Positions 53,060-62,083 of a DNA stretch of 64,000 nt are shown here, in pieces (position 1 is the stretch's first letter; every line of letters starts with the position of its first letter). The notes under the pieces are model-generated. The model saw only the letters and a list, made by a program, of their open reading frames with translations. It was not told where the DNA came from and searched no databases. Source of the DNA: Citrobacter amalonaticus (lineage in GTDB: Bacteria; Pseudomonadota; Gammaproteobacteria; Enterobacterales; Enterobacteriaceae); assembly GCF_001559075.2 (NCBI RefSeq), contig NZ_CP014015.2, forward strand, positions 4,092,001-4,156,000, read 5' to 3'. The translations under genes and the position numbers were made by a program.

Positions 53060-53368
53060 TATTAATACCCTCTAGATTGAGTTAATCTCCATGTAGCGTT
53101 ACAAGTATTACACAAACTTTTTTATGTTGAGAATATTTTTTTGATGAGAAGACGCTTATTTTTGATCGTTCGCTCAAAGAAGCATCGAAATGCGCAAAAA
53201 CGGCTAAAAAACCGTGTGAAAACAGGCTGCTTCCATCGGATTCGTCTTAGATAATCTGTAATTAGATAGCTCAATCCGATTTGCTTTTTTATTAATAGTG
53301 GCTATTGGAAAAATAAAAAAAGCGCCACGAGGGCGCTTTTTTTATCGAATTAATTCACACGGGAATTA
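53060..53368. promoter_or_regulatory. lpp promoter region and pykF-lpp gap
   Basis: The lpp leader (ACATGGAGATTAACTCAATC on the minus strand) and a -10 TAATAC/AATACT (about 53104-53110) with the AT-rich upstream run are nearly identical to the E. coli lpp promoter. Further right, an inverted repeat ATCGGATT/AATCCGAT (53235-53242, 53273-53280) is followed on the plus strand by TTGCTTTTTT, a terminator-like feature with no known gene before it. Confidence 0.7.
53315..53343 (-). terminator. Rho-independent terminator of pykF
   Basis: AGCGCC/GGCGCT with a five-base loop is flanked by A7 and T7 runs; it works in either direction and is close to the pykF stop. Confidence 0.88.
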
Positions 53369-54781
53369 TTACAGTACGTGAACAGATGCCGTGTTAGTCG
53401 TGCCGCTCGGTACCAGAGCACCAGAAACCATCACCACAACGTCACCTTTTTGAGCCAGGCCGCTCTGCTGAGCAACCTCTTTACCCAGACGGTAGAAATC
53501 ATCAGTAGACGCGATTTCTTTCACCAGATGCGCCACAACGCCTTTGCTCAGAACCAGCTGGCGGGCAGTCACTTCGTTGGTGGTCAGCGCCAGAATCGTG
53601 GCGTCCGGGAAGTATTTACGCACTGCGCGAGCTGATTTACCGCCCTGAGTGGCCACCACGATCAGCGGTGCTTCCAGTTTTTCAGCGGTTTCCACCGCGC
53701 CACGACAGACGGCTTCAGTGATGCGCAGTTTGCGGCTGTCATTGTTGAAGTCCAGACGGCTGGTCATCACACGGTCGGTACGCTCGCAGATGGTCGCCAT
53801 GATGGTGACCGCTTCCAGCGGGTATTTACCTTTTGCGGATTCGCCAGACAGCATCACCGCATCGGTGCCATCGAGGATGGCGTTTGCCACGTCGCCCGCT
53901 TCAGCGCGAGTCGGACGCGGGTTTTTGATCATGGAATCCAGCATCTGGGTCGCAGTGATAACCACTTTACGCGCGCGGATACATTTTTCGATCATCATCT
54001 TCTGCGCGAAGATCACTTCTTCAACCGGGATTTCAACGCCCAGGTCGCCACGGGCAACCATGATACCGTCAGACGCATCGAGGATTTCGTCGAAGTTGTT
54101 CAGGCCTTCCTGGTTTTCAATTTTGGAGATGATCTGGATCTTCTCGCCGCCGTGCGCTTTCAGATGCTCACGGATTTCAACCACGTCAGAACGCTTACGG
54201 ATAAAAGAGGCCGCAACAAAGTCAACGCCTTGTTCGCAACCAAAGATCAGGTCCTGTTTGTCTTTTTCAGCCAGCGCCGGCAGGGCGATAGAAACGCCTG
54301 GCAGGTTAACGCCTTTGTTTTCGCCGAGGTCGCCGTTGTTCAGCACTTTACAGATGACTTTGTTGCCTTCGATCGCGGTGACTTCCATACCGATCAGACC
54401 ATCGTCGACCAGTACGGTGTTACCGACGGACAGGTCGGAGGTGAAACCTTCGTAGGTTACAGCAACGATTTCGTTATTACCGACCACGGATTTGTCGGTG
54501 GTGAACGTAAAGGTCTGACCCGCTTTCAGGGAAACGTCATTACCGCCTTCCAGCTTGATGGTACGGATTTCCGGACCTTTCGTGTCGAGCAGGATTGCCG
54601 CTTTCTTGCCGGTTTTGCTCATCACGTTGCGCAGGTTCTGGATACGCTGACCGTGTTCTGCATAGTCACCGTGAGAGAAGTTCAGACGCATGACGTTCAT
54701 GCCCGCGTCCAGCATTTTGGTTAACATCTCTTCAGATTCGGTTTTCGGACCGATGGTGCAAACAATTTTCGTCTTTTTCAT
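53369..54781 (-). CDS. pykF: Pyruvate kinase I
   Basis: Makes pyruvate and ATP from phosphoenolpyruvate and ADP; this is the isozyme activated by fructose 1,6-bisphosphate. It has 470 residues. Conserved regions: N-terminal MKKTKIVCTIGPKTES, the active-site ISKIENQEG with the catalytic Lys, MVARGDLGVEIP, and the MLSGESAKGKYP segment. The C-terminal domain binds the activator. A Cra site lies upstream, as in E. coli. Confidence 0.98.
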   Translation of the reverse strand: MKKTKIVCTIGPKTESEEMLTKMLDAGMNVMRLNFSHGDYAEHGQRIQNLRNVMSKTGKKAAILLDTKGPEIRTIKLEGGNDVSLKAGQTFTFTTDKSVVGNNEIVAVTYEGFTSDLSVGNTVLVDDGLIGMEVTAIEGNKVICKVLNNGDLGENKGVNLPGVSIALPALAEKDKQDLIFGCEQGVDFVAASFIRKRSDVVEIREHLKAHGGEKIQIISKIENQEGLNNFDEILDASDGIMVARGDLGVEIPVEEVIFAQKMMIEKCIRARKVVITATQMLDSMIKNPRPTRAEAGDVANAILDGTDAVMLSGESAKGKYPLEAVTIMATICERTDRVMTSRLDFNNDSRKLRITEAVCRGAVETAEKLEAPLIVVATQGGKSARAVRKYFPDATILALTTNEVTARQLVLSKGVVAHLVKEIASTDDFYRLGKEVAQQSGLAQKGDVVVMVSGALVPSGTTNTASVHVL

Positions 54782-55304
54782 GACAGTCTTAGTCTTTAAG
54801 TTGAGAAGGATATGGAAAGCCGGCTTCCGGAACGCACTGCCTGGAAGCTAAACCTGTATTACGAAAGTTGTGATGCCTCGCACTAAGGATAGGTGACATC
54901 GATAGAGCGTGCAGAGGAATGTGTGCTCGTCGTTCAGCCCGACAAAAAGGGACGTTTTGTAGTCTCTGAGTATGACAGGTCAATGTGCTGAAACCATTCA
55001 AGTGACAATTGTCACGCATTATACGCTGAAATCGACACAAAAGGAAAATGGAAACGGTGTTTCAGAATACATCCAGGCAGTTACACAACAAATTGTTATT
55101 AAACAAGTCGTGTCTGCCAATTGCGCAAACGCAAAATCCAGGCTGTGTTGCGCAACCCGACTTATTCCTTCGAGTTATAACAAATGACTTTTAAATCATT
55201 TCAAATCTAAAATACCCTGATTACACTCGTTTGGACATCCATACTGCTAAATAGCCGAAAGCGCTGGCAGGATAACAATAAGCAGCCGCGGATACCCAAA
55301 CGAC
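54782..55304. promoter_or_regulatory. pykF / metN-like divergent region with Cra and possible MetJ sites
   Basis: No gene is seen in this 523-bp gap. GCTGAAACCATTCAAG (54987-55002) is a good Cra operator for pykF. It runs directly into a perfect 14-bp palindrome, GTGACAATTGTCAC (55002-55015). GGACATCCATACTGCT (55233-55248) matches two tandem met boxes at about 10 of 16 positions and might be a MetJ site for the transporter operon; that assignment is weak. Confidence 0.5.
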
Positions 55305-56327
55305 ATGATTGTCCTGAAAAATATTTCGAAAGTGTTCACGCCAGGCCGGCTATCCATTACTGCGGTTGATCATGTCAATCTGACCGTGGAACAGGGGCAG
55401 ATTTACGGAATTATTGGCTACAGCGGTGCCGGGAAAAGCACCCTGATTCGTCTGCTCAACGGGCTGGAAAAACCAACCGCAGGCAGTGTCACCATCAACG
55501 GTCACGAGATTTCCGCCGCCCGCGGCGAATCGCTGCGTCAGGCGCGCCTGAAAATCAGCATGGTCTTCCAGCATTTTAATCTGCTGTGGTCGCGCACGGT
55601 ACGTGAAAACATCGCCTTTTCTATGCAAATCGCCGGCGCGCCAAAAGCAAAAATTCAGGCGCGCGTGGCGGAACTGATTGAGCTGGTGGGGCTGACGGGG
55701 CGCGAAAATGCCTATCCGTCACAGCTGAGCGGCGGGCAAAAACAGCGCGTGGGGATTGCGCGTGCGCTGGCCAACAGCCCGGATGTGTTGCTGTGCGATG
55801 AAGCCACGTCGGCACTGGATCCCCAGACAACCGATCAAATTCTTGAGCTGCTGCTTGATATCAATCGCCGCTTCCGGCTGACGATTGTGCTGATCACCCA
55901 CGAAATGCACGTGGTGCGCAAAATCTGCGATCGCGTGGCGGTGATGGAGAACGGTCAGGTGGTGGAAGAAGGCGACGTACTGAGCGTCTTCACGCATCCG
56001 CAACAGCCGATTACCCGTCAGTTTGTCCGCCAGGTAGGGCAGTATGCCGATGAAGAGGCTTTTAACCCGCAACTGGCGAGCGAACTGGGCGGCACGGTGA
56101 TTAAGTTAACCTTTACCGGACACAGCACGCATCAGCCGATCGTCGGTGAACTGACCCTGCGCTATGGTCTGCCATTCAATATCCTGCACGGCAAAATGAC
56201 CCAAACGGCACACGGCGTGTTTGGCCAGCTGTGGCTGCACGTGGTGGCGTCGGAAGAGCAACTCAACAACATTCTGGACGACCTGCAAAAAAGCGGCATT
56301 GACGGTGAGGTGATTCAACATGGCTGA
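55305..56327 (+). CDS. Methionine-type ABC transporter ATPase (MetN-like)
   Basis: A 340-residue ATPase of the MetN family. Walker A is GYSGAGKST (38-46), the signature is LSGGQKQR (about 142), Walker B is VLLCDEATSALD, and the C-terminal NIL domain (about 265-340) is the site where methionine inhibits MetNI in E. coli. It is clearly diverged from E. coli MetN, so it is a second, paralogous importer. The ATG at 55305 lacks a clear Shine-Dalgarno sequence. It overlaps the permease gene by eight bases. The substrate may be methionine, its derivatives or another amino acid. Confidence 0.88.
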   Translation: MIVLKNISKVFTPGRLSITAVDHVNLTVEQGQIYGIIGYSGAGKSTLIRLLNGLEKPTAGSVTINGHEISAARGESLRQARLKISMVFQHFNLLWSRTVRENIAFSMQIAGAPKAKIQARVAELIELVGLTGRENAYPSQLSGGQKQRVGIARALANSPDVLLCDEATSALDPQTTDQILELLLDINRRFRLTIVLITHEMHVVRKICDRVAVMENGQVVEEGDVLSVFTHPQQPITRQFVRQVGQYADEEAFNPQLASELGGTVIKLTFTGHSTHQPIVGELTLRYGLPFNILHGKMTQTAHGVFGQLWLHVVASEEQLNNILDDLQKSGIDGEVIQHG

Positions 56328-56988
56328 GAATCTGTTTCCCCATCTGAAATGGGATCAACTTTTTGCTGCCACCCAGGAGACGCTATACATGACCGCGCTC
56401 TCCGGGATTGCGACCTTTGTTCTCGGTATCGTCCTCGGACTGGCGCTGTTCCTCACCGCACGCGGCGGGCTGTTCCAGAACCGTGCACTGTACAGCGGCA
56501 TTTCGCTGGTGGTGAATATTTTCCGCTCGATCCCGTTCATCATTTTGATCGTCTTACTGATCCCGTTTACCAAAGCGATTGTCGGCACCATTCTTGGCGC
56601 CAATGCCGCATTACCGGCGCTGATTGTCGGCGCCGCGCCATTTTATGCGCGTCTGGTTGAGATCGCCCTGCGTGAAGTGGATAAAGGCGTCATTGAAGCG
56701 ACACGTTCAATGGGCGCGCGTCTGAGTACCTTAATTTTTCGGGTTTTGTTACCTGAATCGTCACCCGCTCTGGTGTCCGGTATCACCGTGACGCTGATTG
56801 CGCTGGTCAGTTACAGCGCGATGGCCGGGGTGATCGGGGCAGGTGGTTTAGGGAATCTGGCTTATCTGGAAGGATTCCAGCGCAACCACAACGACGTCAC
56901 GCTGGTGGCGACGGTGACGATTCTGGTCATCGTCTTCATTATCCAGTTCTGCGGCGATGTGATCACTTCTCTGTTAGATAAACGCTAA
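56320..56988 (+). CDS. Methionine-type ABC transporter permease (MetI-like)
   Basis: A 222-residue inner membrane permease with about five to six hydrophobic helices and the EAA-type coupling loop (REVDKGVIEATRSMGARLSTLIFRVLLPES, split: KGVIEATRSMGA and RVLLPES). The GAGGLGNLAYLEGFQRN end matches MetI. It begins inside the ATPase gene (ATGGCTGA overlap) and is followed 21 bp later by the binding protein gene. Confidence 0.9.
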   Translation: MAENLFPHLKWDQLFAATQETLYMTALSGIATFVLGIVLGLALFLTARGGLFQNRALYSGISLVVNIFRSIPFIILIVLLIPFTKAIVGTILGANAALPALIVGAAPFYARLVEIALREVDKGVIEATRSMGARLSTLIFRVLLPESSPALVSGITVTLIALVSYSAMAGVIGAGGLGNLAYLEGFQRNHNDVTLVATVTILVIVFIIQFCGDVITSLLDKR

Positions 56989-57009
56989 TAAAATACGGAA
57001 ACCATTATC

Positions 57010-57822
57010 ATGAAAAAATCACTGACACTTCTCGCCGCAGCCACCTTAAGTGCCCTGAGCTTCGCCACCTGGGCAGACACGCTGACCGTGGGCGCATCCA
57101 ACGTACCGCACGCTGAAATTCTCGAACAGGCCAAACCGATTCTGGCGAAACAGGGGATCGATCTGGAGATTAAACCGTTCCAGGACTACATCCTGCCGAA
57201 CACCGCGCTGGCGGGCCGCGAAATTGACGCCAACTACTTCCAGCATATTCCTTATCTGAACAGCGTCCTGAAAGATCATGCCGGGGATAAAACCTACGAT
57301 TTCGTCAGTGCGGGCGCGATCCACATTGAGCCTATCGGCATCTATTCGAAAAAGGTTAAATCACTGAAGGATCTGCCGGAAAACGGCAAAATTATCATGC
57401 GTGATGCGGTGTCGGAAGAGGGGCGCATTCTGTCTATCTTCGAGAAAGAGGGCGTAATCAAACTGAAGCCGGGCGTGGACAAAGTGACCGCACGCATCAG
57501 CGATATCGTGGATAACCCGAAGAAGCTGAAGTTCCTGCCTAACGTGGAAGCCGCGCTGCTGCCGCAGATGTACAACAACGATGAAGGCGATGCGGTGGTG
57601 ATTAACGCCAACTACGCCATCGACGCCGGCCTGGATCCAGTCCACGACCCAATTGCCGTAGAAAGCGGTGAGAATAACCCGTATGCCAACATCATTACCG
57701 TGCATCGCGGCGATGAGAAGAAAAAGGATATCGTCGCGCTGGTTGATGTTCTGCATTCAAAAGAGATTCAGGACTGGATCCGCACCAAATACAAAGGTGC
57801 GGTTATTCCGGTGAATAACTGA
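57010..57822 (+). CDS. Periplasmic substrate-binding protein (MetQ/NlpA family)
   Basis: A 270-residue solute-binding protein of the MetQ/NlpA family. The core shows LTVGASNVPHAEILEQAKP, FQDYILPNTALAGREIDANYFQHIPYL (in parts), DFVSAGAIHIEPIGIYS and VVINANYAIDAGLDP. Unlike typical MetQ it has an ordinary signal peptide ending ATWADT with no lipobox Cys, so it should be a free periplasmic protein. The ligand is unknown; L- or D-methionine or a related compound is the default guess. Confidence 0.88.
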   Translation: MKKSLTLLAAATLSALSFATWADTLTVGASNVPHAEILEQAKPILAKQGIDLEIKPFQDYILPNTALAGREIDANYFQHIPYLNSVLKDHAGDKTYDFVSAGAIHIEPIGIYSKKVKSLKDLPENGKIIMRDAVSEEGRILSIFEKEGVIKLKPGVDKVTARISDIVDNPKKLKFLPNVEAALLPQMYNNDEGDAVVINANYAIDAGLDPVHDPIAVESGENNPYANIITVHRGDEKKKDIVALVDVLHSKEIQDWIRTKYKGAVIPVNN

Positions 57823-57827
57823 TCCGC

Positions 57828-57997
57828 TTTTTGCCGGGTGACGGTTTCGCCTTACCCGGCCTGTGACGTCCTGCAGGCCGGGTAAAACGCGTTAGCGTTG
57901 TCATCCAGCATCAGTTTTTGCCGGGAGACGGTTTCGCCTTACCCGGCCTGTGACGTTCTGTAGGCCGGATAAAACGCGTTAGCGTTGCCATCCGGCG
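57828..57997. repeat. Tandem BIME repeats, 87-bp period
   Basis: Two near-identical units start at 57833 and 57920. Each contains GCCGGG.GACGGTTTCGCCTTACCCGGCC (words GACGGTTTCGCCTTACCC), then CTG.AGGCCGG.TAAAACGCG and TTAGCGTTG. They fold as REP palindromes. They fill the gap between the convergent binding-protein gene and ttrA and end right at the ttrA stop. Confidence 0.85.
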
Positions 57998-60900
57998 CTA
58001 GCGTTGCAATCGCTCAATTCTCGCTGGCAGCCCCTGACGGACCGCGGCGCCGGACACCCAGTCCAGCCAGGTGTTACTCACTTTTCGCGTCGGATCGGCA
58101 AATCCCAGATCGTTCAGGTTAATCCCCGATTTCACTTTCGCATCAAACGGCAGCGGTTCACCGTCCAGCGTGTGCTGTGCGCCACCCATCTCGCGGTGTC
58201 CATAGCCGTGCTCGATCGCGATGACCCCAGGCATTACGCCGTGCAGCAAACTGATTTGCGCCTCAACCTGTCCCCCCGGCGTGGTGATCCGCACCGTGTC
58301 GCCATGCGACAGCCCGAAACGCCGCCCATCCTGCGGATTCAGCGCTACCAGATTGACCGGCTTAACGTGGTGCAAACGGGGGATCACCGCCGACGCACTG
58401 GCCATGGTATTGGACTTAAACGAAATAAGCTTTAGCGGCCACTGTGCCAGCGGGAACAGTTCGTCCACCGAACGTCCGTCAGACAGTCTCGCCGGATACC
58501 ACGCCGGACAACCGCTGTAGCGCTCGCCAGTGATAGCATGACGATGAGCGGCAACCTCGGCATTCCAGATTTGCAGCGGTTTTTCCCACGCGTTGCCGAT
58601 CCGGTTTTCGGCCCGACCGCTCTTATCCGACGCGAACCGACCGCCACGTGAATAGATAAACGCTACCCGACGGACTTCCTCCGCTTTCAGCGTCTGCTGA
58701 ATGACAGGCATAATGCGGCGGACGCCTGTGAGTTCAATGTCTTCCGTCACCGCTTCGGCAACCGGGGCTTTCCCCATAAACGCGATATTGGCAGCGACGC
58801 GCAGATAGTAGTCTTCTGCACGGTTGAGCGGGTAATGGTTCCCTGCGCTGTCGGAAATCGCATTGTCGCCAAATCCCGGCAGATTCAGTTGCTTTGCCAC
58901 CGCGATGCAGAATGCCTCCATCGAAACCGGCTGACCGTCGGCGGTTGTGGCGGTGGCAGCGGTAACAATCGGCCAGCGTGCGGTGGTGGCTTTACTGGCG
59001 ACGCCTGCCCACGGCGCGCTGAATCCCCAGCTTTCGAAATTATGCGTGTCCGGTACGATGTAATCCGCAAGGGCGGTGGTCTCGTTCATATAGGCGTCGA
59101 TGGCGATAAACAGCGGCAACCGTGCCGGATCTTTCAGCTTTTCTTCGGCCACCGCGCGCAGACCGGGTATACCATACAGGGGATTGGTCATATTGGAGAT
59201 CCACGCCTTCAGCGGGTATGGATACCCCTCCAGCGCGGAACTCAGTAACTCAGTCAGTTGACCGGCGACAAACGGATACCACGGCGCGTTGGCCGGGAAG
59301 GGGGAACGTCCGGCGGCGACCTTGTCGCGGTACTCTTCGGAAGATTCATACGCCGTTTTGCTTCGCGCGATGCTCAGTCCTTTGGGCTTCACCTTGCCCG
59401 GAAAACTCGCCATGTTGTAGCGTGGGCCGTCCGTTGCGCCGTTGAATTTTCCGCCGCCGACAAAGACGCCGCCTTCCAGACTGAGGTTGCCGATCAGCGC
59501 GTTGAGCATCATCACCGCCCACGCATTATAGAAACCATTTCCTGCCATCATGCCGCCGTGGGTGACGACCGCCGCTTTACGTCCGTGACGGGTAAAGGCA
59601 TCCGCCAGCGCGATGATTTTGTCCTCAGCCACGCCGCACTGCTCGCTGTACTGCGCGAGCGTCATTTTCTCCGCCGATTCTTTCAGACACTGGAAGCTGC
59701 TTTTCACCGTCACGTTACGCCCATCGGCGAGCGTCACCTGGCGCGCGACAAACAGTGCGGCGTGCAGGCAATCACTGGCGGGGACCAGCTCGTTGTGCTC
59801 ATTTATGACCAGTGGATCACTGGCCGCAGAAGGATCCAGATGGCTATGCGTTAAGTGCTGTCCGGCCAGTCCGGGAAGATCGTCGGCGATCACCAGATGC
59901 GTGGCGTTGGTCCAGCTCTTCTCGTCAGCGTGTTGCATGGCCTCTGCGCCGGGCAGCGCCAGATAATCGGCGTTGTAGCGTTGGTTTTCGATAATCCAGC
60001 GGATCATTGCCATTGCCAGCGCGGAGTCGCTGCCGGGGATCACGGGTAACCAGTGGCCGTGATCGTCAGCCAGCACGGTGGTTAATGGCAGCGCCGGGGC
60101 GACAACTACATAGCTGAAATCATCGCGCAGGCGTGCGCTGGAAAGCTGTCTGGCCTGGCGTTTAAACGGGTTGCCGGACTGTGCGGGCGAGGTGCCCATA
60201 AACAGCGCGAACTCGACGTTATCCCAGTCGGGTTTTACGTGGGTGTTTTTATCGAGATCGCCCATCAGCGCGCCAGAACCCGCGCGATAGGCCAGTCCAC
60301 AATAGGAACCATGCGCGCCAAAGTTCTTGCTACCGAAACTGTTCAGAGCAAAGCGACGCAAAAAGGTATCTCGCCCATCGTCGCTGGTGTTGGTGACCAG
60401 AAGCTGATTGGATTTGGGACCAAAACCCGGATGTTGCGGTTCAATGGGGGTCGACGGGGCGTGAATGGCGCGCAGGCCGTCAACGTGACCCTCGCCAAAC
60501 AGGTCGCCGCCTTCCACCACTTCATTGATCAATTGCTCAAAGCTGATGCGCTGCCATTTGCCTTCGCCGCGTTTACCGACGCGTTTCATCGGCTCAAGAA
60601 TACGCAGCGGGCTGTACAGACCTTCCAGTTGCGTCGCGCCCCTGGCGCAGGCCGTCGAGCGAGCATCAAGACCGTTCTCGCCCGCCAGTTGCGCCATCGC
60701 CGTGCTGAACGGCACCGACGCGTCAATATGATGCTCATGAGAAAGCGGATGATACGGGTTGCCGGCAATACGTAGCACCCGGTTGGTTTGTTGATCAACG
60801 CGAACCCTGACGCCGCATTGTGTCCAGCAGCCGAAACACTGAGTCATGGCGATGGTTTGCTGCGTATTCTGCTGCCAGCGCGAGTGTGCGTTGGCTTCCG

Positions 60901-61069
60901 GGATCAGCGCGTTACCCACGATGTGGTCGCGGGTAATTTTACCCGAGGTGCCGTTGATCAAGCCATCAATGGCGCGCTTCGCTACGTCACGATAGCTGAG
61001 GGCGAACGTCGCCATACCGCCGACGGCCAGGCCGACTTTGAGCCACTGACGACGGGTTAAATTAGCCAT
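57998..61069 (-). CDS. ttrA: Tetrathionate reductase catalytic subunit A
   Basis: Molybdopterin enzyme that reduces tetrathionate to thiosulfate during anaerobic respiration. It has 1023 residues. The Tat signal is TRRQWLKVG (Arg6-Arg7), so it is exported folded. A 4Fe-4S site is formed by Cys78, Cys81, Cys85 (CFGCWTQC) and Cys141 (STACARG). Later segments (GSYCGLAYRAGSGALMGD; VVTHGGMMAGNGFYN; NPQDGRRFGLSHGDTVRI) belong to the molybdopterin domains. Its start overlaps the ttrC end by eight bases. The order ttrB-ttrC-ttrA matches Salmonella. Confidence 0.95.
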   Translation of the reverse strand: MANLTRRQWLKVGLAVGGMATFALSYRDVAKRAIDGLINGTSGKITRDHIVGNALIPEANAHSRWQQNTQQTIAMTQCFGCWTQCGVRVRVDQQTNRVLRIAGNPYHPLSHEHHIDASVPFSTAMAQLAGENGLDARSTACARGATQLEGLYSPLRILEPMKRVGKRGEGKWQRISFEQLINEVVEGGDLFGEGHVDGLRAIHAPSTPIEPQHPGFGPKSNQLLVTNTSDDGRDTFLRRFALNSFGSKNFGAHGSYCGLAYRAGSGALMGDLDKNTHVKPDWDNVEFALFMGTSPAQSGNPFKRQARQLSSARLRDDFSYVVVAPALPLTTVLADDHGHWLPVIPGSDSALAMAMIRWIIENQRYNADYLALPGAEAMQHADEKSWTNATHLVIADDLPGLAGQHLTHSHLDPSAASDPLVINEHNELVPASDCLHAALFVARQVTLADGRNVTVKSSFQCLKESAEKMTLAQYSEQCGVAEDKIIALADAFTRHGRKAAVVTHGGMMAGNGFYNAWAVMMLNALIGNLSLEGGVFVGGGKFNGATDGPRYNMASFPGKVKPKGLSIARSKTAYESSEEYRDKVAAGRSPFPANAPWYPFVAGQLTELLSSALEGYPYPLKAWISNMTNPLYGIPGLRAVAEEKLKDPARLPLFIAIDAYMNETTALADYIVPDTHNFESWGFSAPWAGVASKATTARWPIVTAATATTADGQPVSMEAFCIAVAKQLNLPGFGDNAISDSAGNHYPLNRAEDYYLRVAANIAFMGKAPVAEAVTEDIELTGVRRIMPVIQQTLKAEEVRRVAFIYSRGGRFASDKSGRAENRIGNAWEKPLQIWNAEVAAHRHAITGERYSGCPAWYPARLSDGRSVDELFPLAQWPLKLISFKSNTMASASAVIPRLHHVKPVNLVALNPQDGRRFGLSHGDTVRITTPGGQVEAQISLLHGVMPGVIAIEHGYGHREMGGAQHTLDGEPLPFDAKVKSGINLNDLGFADPTRKVSNTWLDWVSGAAVRQGLPARIERLQR

Positions 61070-62081
61070 GTTGCAGTCTCCTTGCGAGTCCGTTCACGCT
61101 TTCGCGAATAATAATGAGCAGCGCTATCCACAAGCCGAAGGTGCCGAGGATAGCAAGCCAACCGTCGGTACCGGCGGGCAGGGTGTACGGGTTGAACTGG
61201 GCGTTGAATTTCGGCAGCGTCTGCCCCTGAATCAGCAGCGTCCAGCGCATGAGCCAGCACAGCGTCATCGCGCTCAGCGCCAGCAGGCTACGCAGTGGCA
61301 ATGGCAGCGGGCGGCGCAGGGCGATAACGCCAAACAGTAATGCGATCAGCCAGAATACCAGCCAGCCAGAGGCGTAATGGCGCGCCGATGCAGAGATTGC
61401 CAGCCACTGGCGGATTGCCGTACCGGAAAGCGTATTGCCGCTAACCCAGAAAATGATGACGACGGCAAGGGCGAGCAGTGTCAGCAGTTGTCCGAGCGCG
61501 AGGCGTTTTTGCGTCGGAAAATCATCGCGCAGCCCGACGATTAACAACGCTAAAAAGGTTTGTAGCGCGCTCAGGAACATCGCCAGCACAAAGGCATAAC
61601 TGAACCAGACGGGGCGAGCCTGCACGACGGACACTTCCCGCCCGGTATAGAGCAACAACCCTGTCGCGGCCAGCGCGCTGGCACACGCGAACCATTTTGT
61701 GACGCCGTAACTTTTTCCGGTGAGTTGCTTGTAAACCTGCGCCAGAAACCAGAGTCCGAGGAACGCAGTGAACAGCGGTAAAAACAGTGCGCCCCACGGC
61801 ATCCATGACCACGGCGTGGGGTACGCATAGAAATGCCAGACGCGGGCCGTCTGGTGGAGATCGGCGGTCAGCGCCAGCGGCGCGGTGATTGCGCAGGTCA
61901 GAGCAATCAGCAGCGTCAGGCTTTCCAGCGTGGGATTATCCTTTTTCCGCCAGTGCAGGACGGCGCCAAACAGCGCCCCACAGGCGGCAATACCGATGAA
62001 AAAGAAATACTGTACTGCCCAGGGAAGCCAGCTCACCGCCTGCGGACGAGTCAGCACCTCTTCAATGATTAAGGGTGGCAT
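61062..62081 (-). CDS. ttrC: Tetrathionate reductase membrane subunit C
   Basis: A 339-residue NrfD-family integral membrane protein that takes electrons from the quinol pool and passes them to TtrB. It has about nine hydrophobic helices (VQYFFFIGIAACGALFGAVLHW; ALTCAITAPLAL; PWGALFLPLFTAFLGLWFLAQVY, given in parts). It starts two bases after the ttrB stop and overlaps ttrA, so the three genes are tightly coupled. Confidence 0.94.
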   Translation of the reverse strand: MPPLIIEEVLTRPQAVSWLPWAVQYFFFIGIAACGALFGAVLHWRKKDNPTLESLTLLIALTCAITAPLALTADLHQTARVWHFYAYPTPWSWMPWGALFLPLFTAFLGLWFLAQVYKQLTGKSYGVTKWFACASALAATGLLLYTGREVSVVQARPVWFSYAFVLAMFLSALQTFLALLIVGLRDDFPTQKRLALGQLLTLLALAVVIIFWVSGNTLSGTAIRQWLAISASARHYASGWLVFWLIALLFGVIALRRPLPLPLRSLLALSAMTLCWLMRWTLLIQGQTLPKFNAQFNPYTLPAGTDGWLAILGTFGLWIALLIIIRESVNGLARRLQHG

Positions 62082-62083
62082 TA

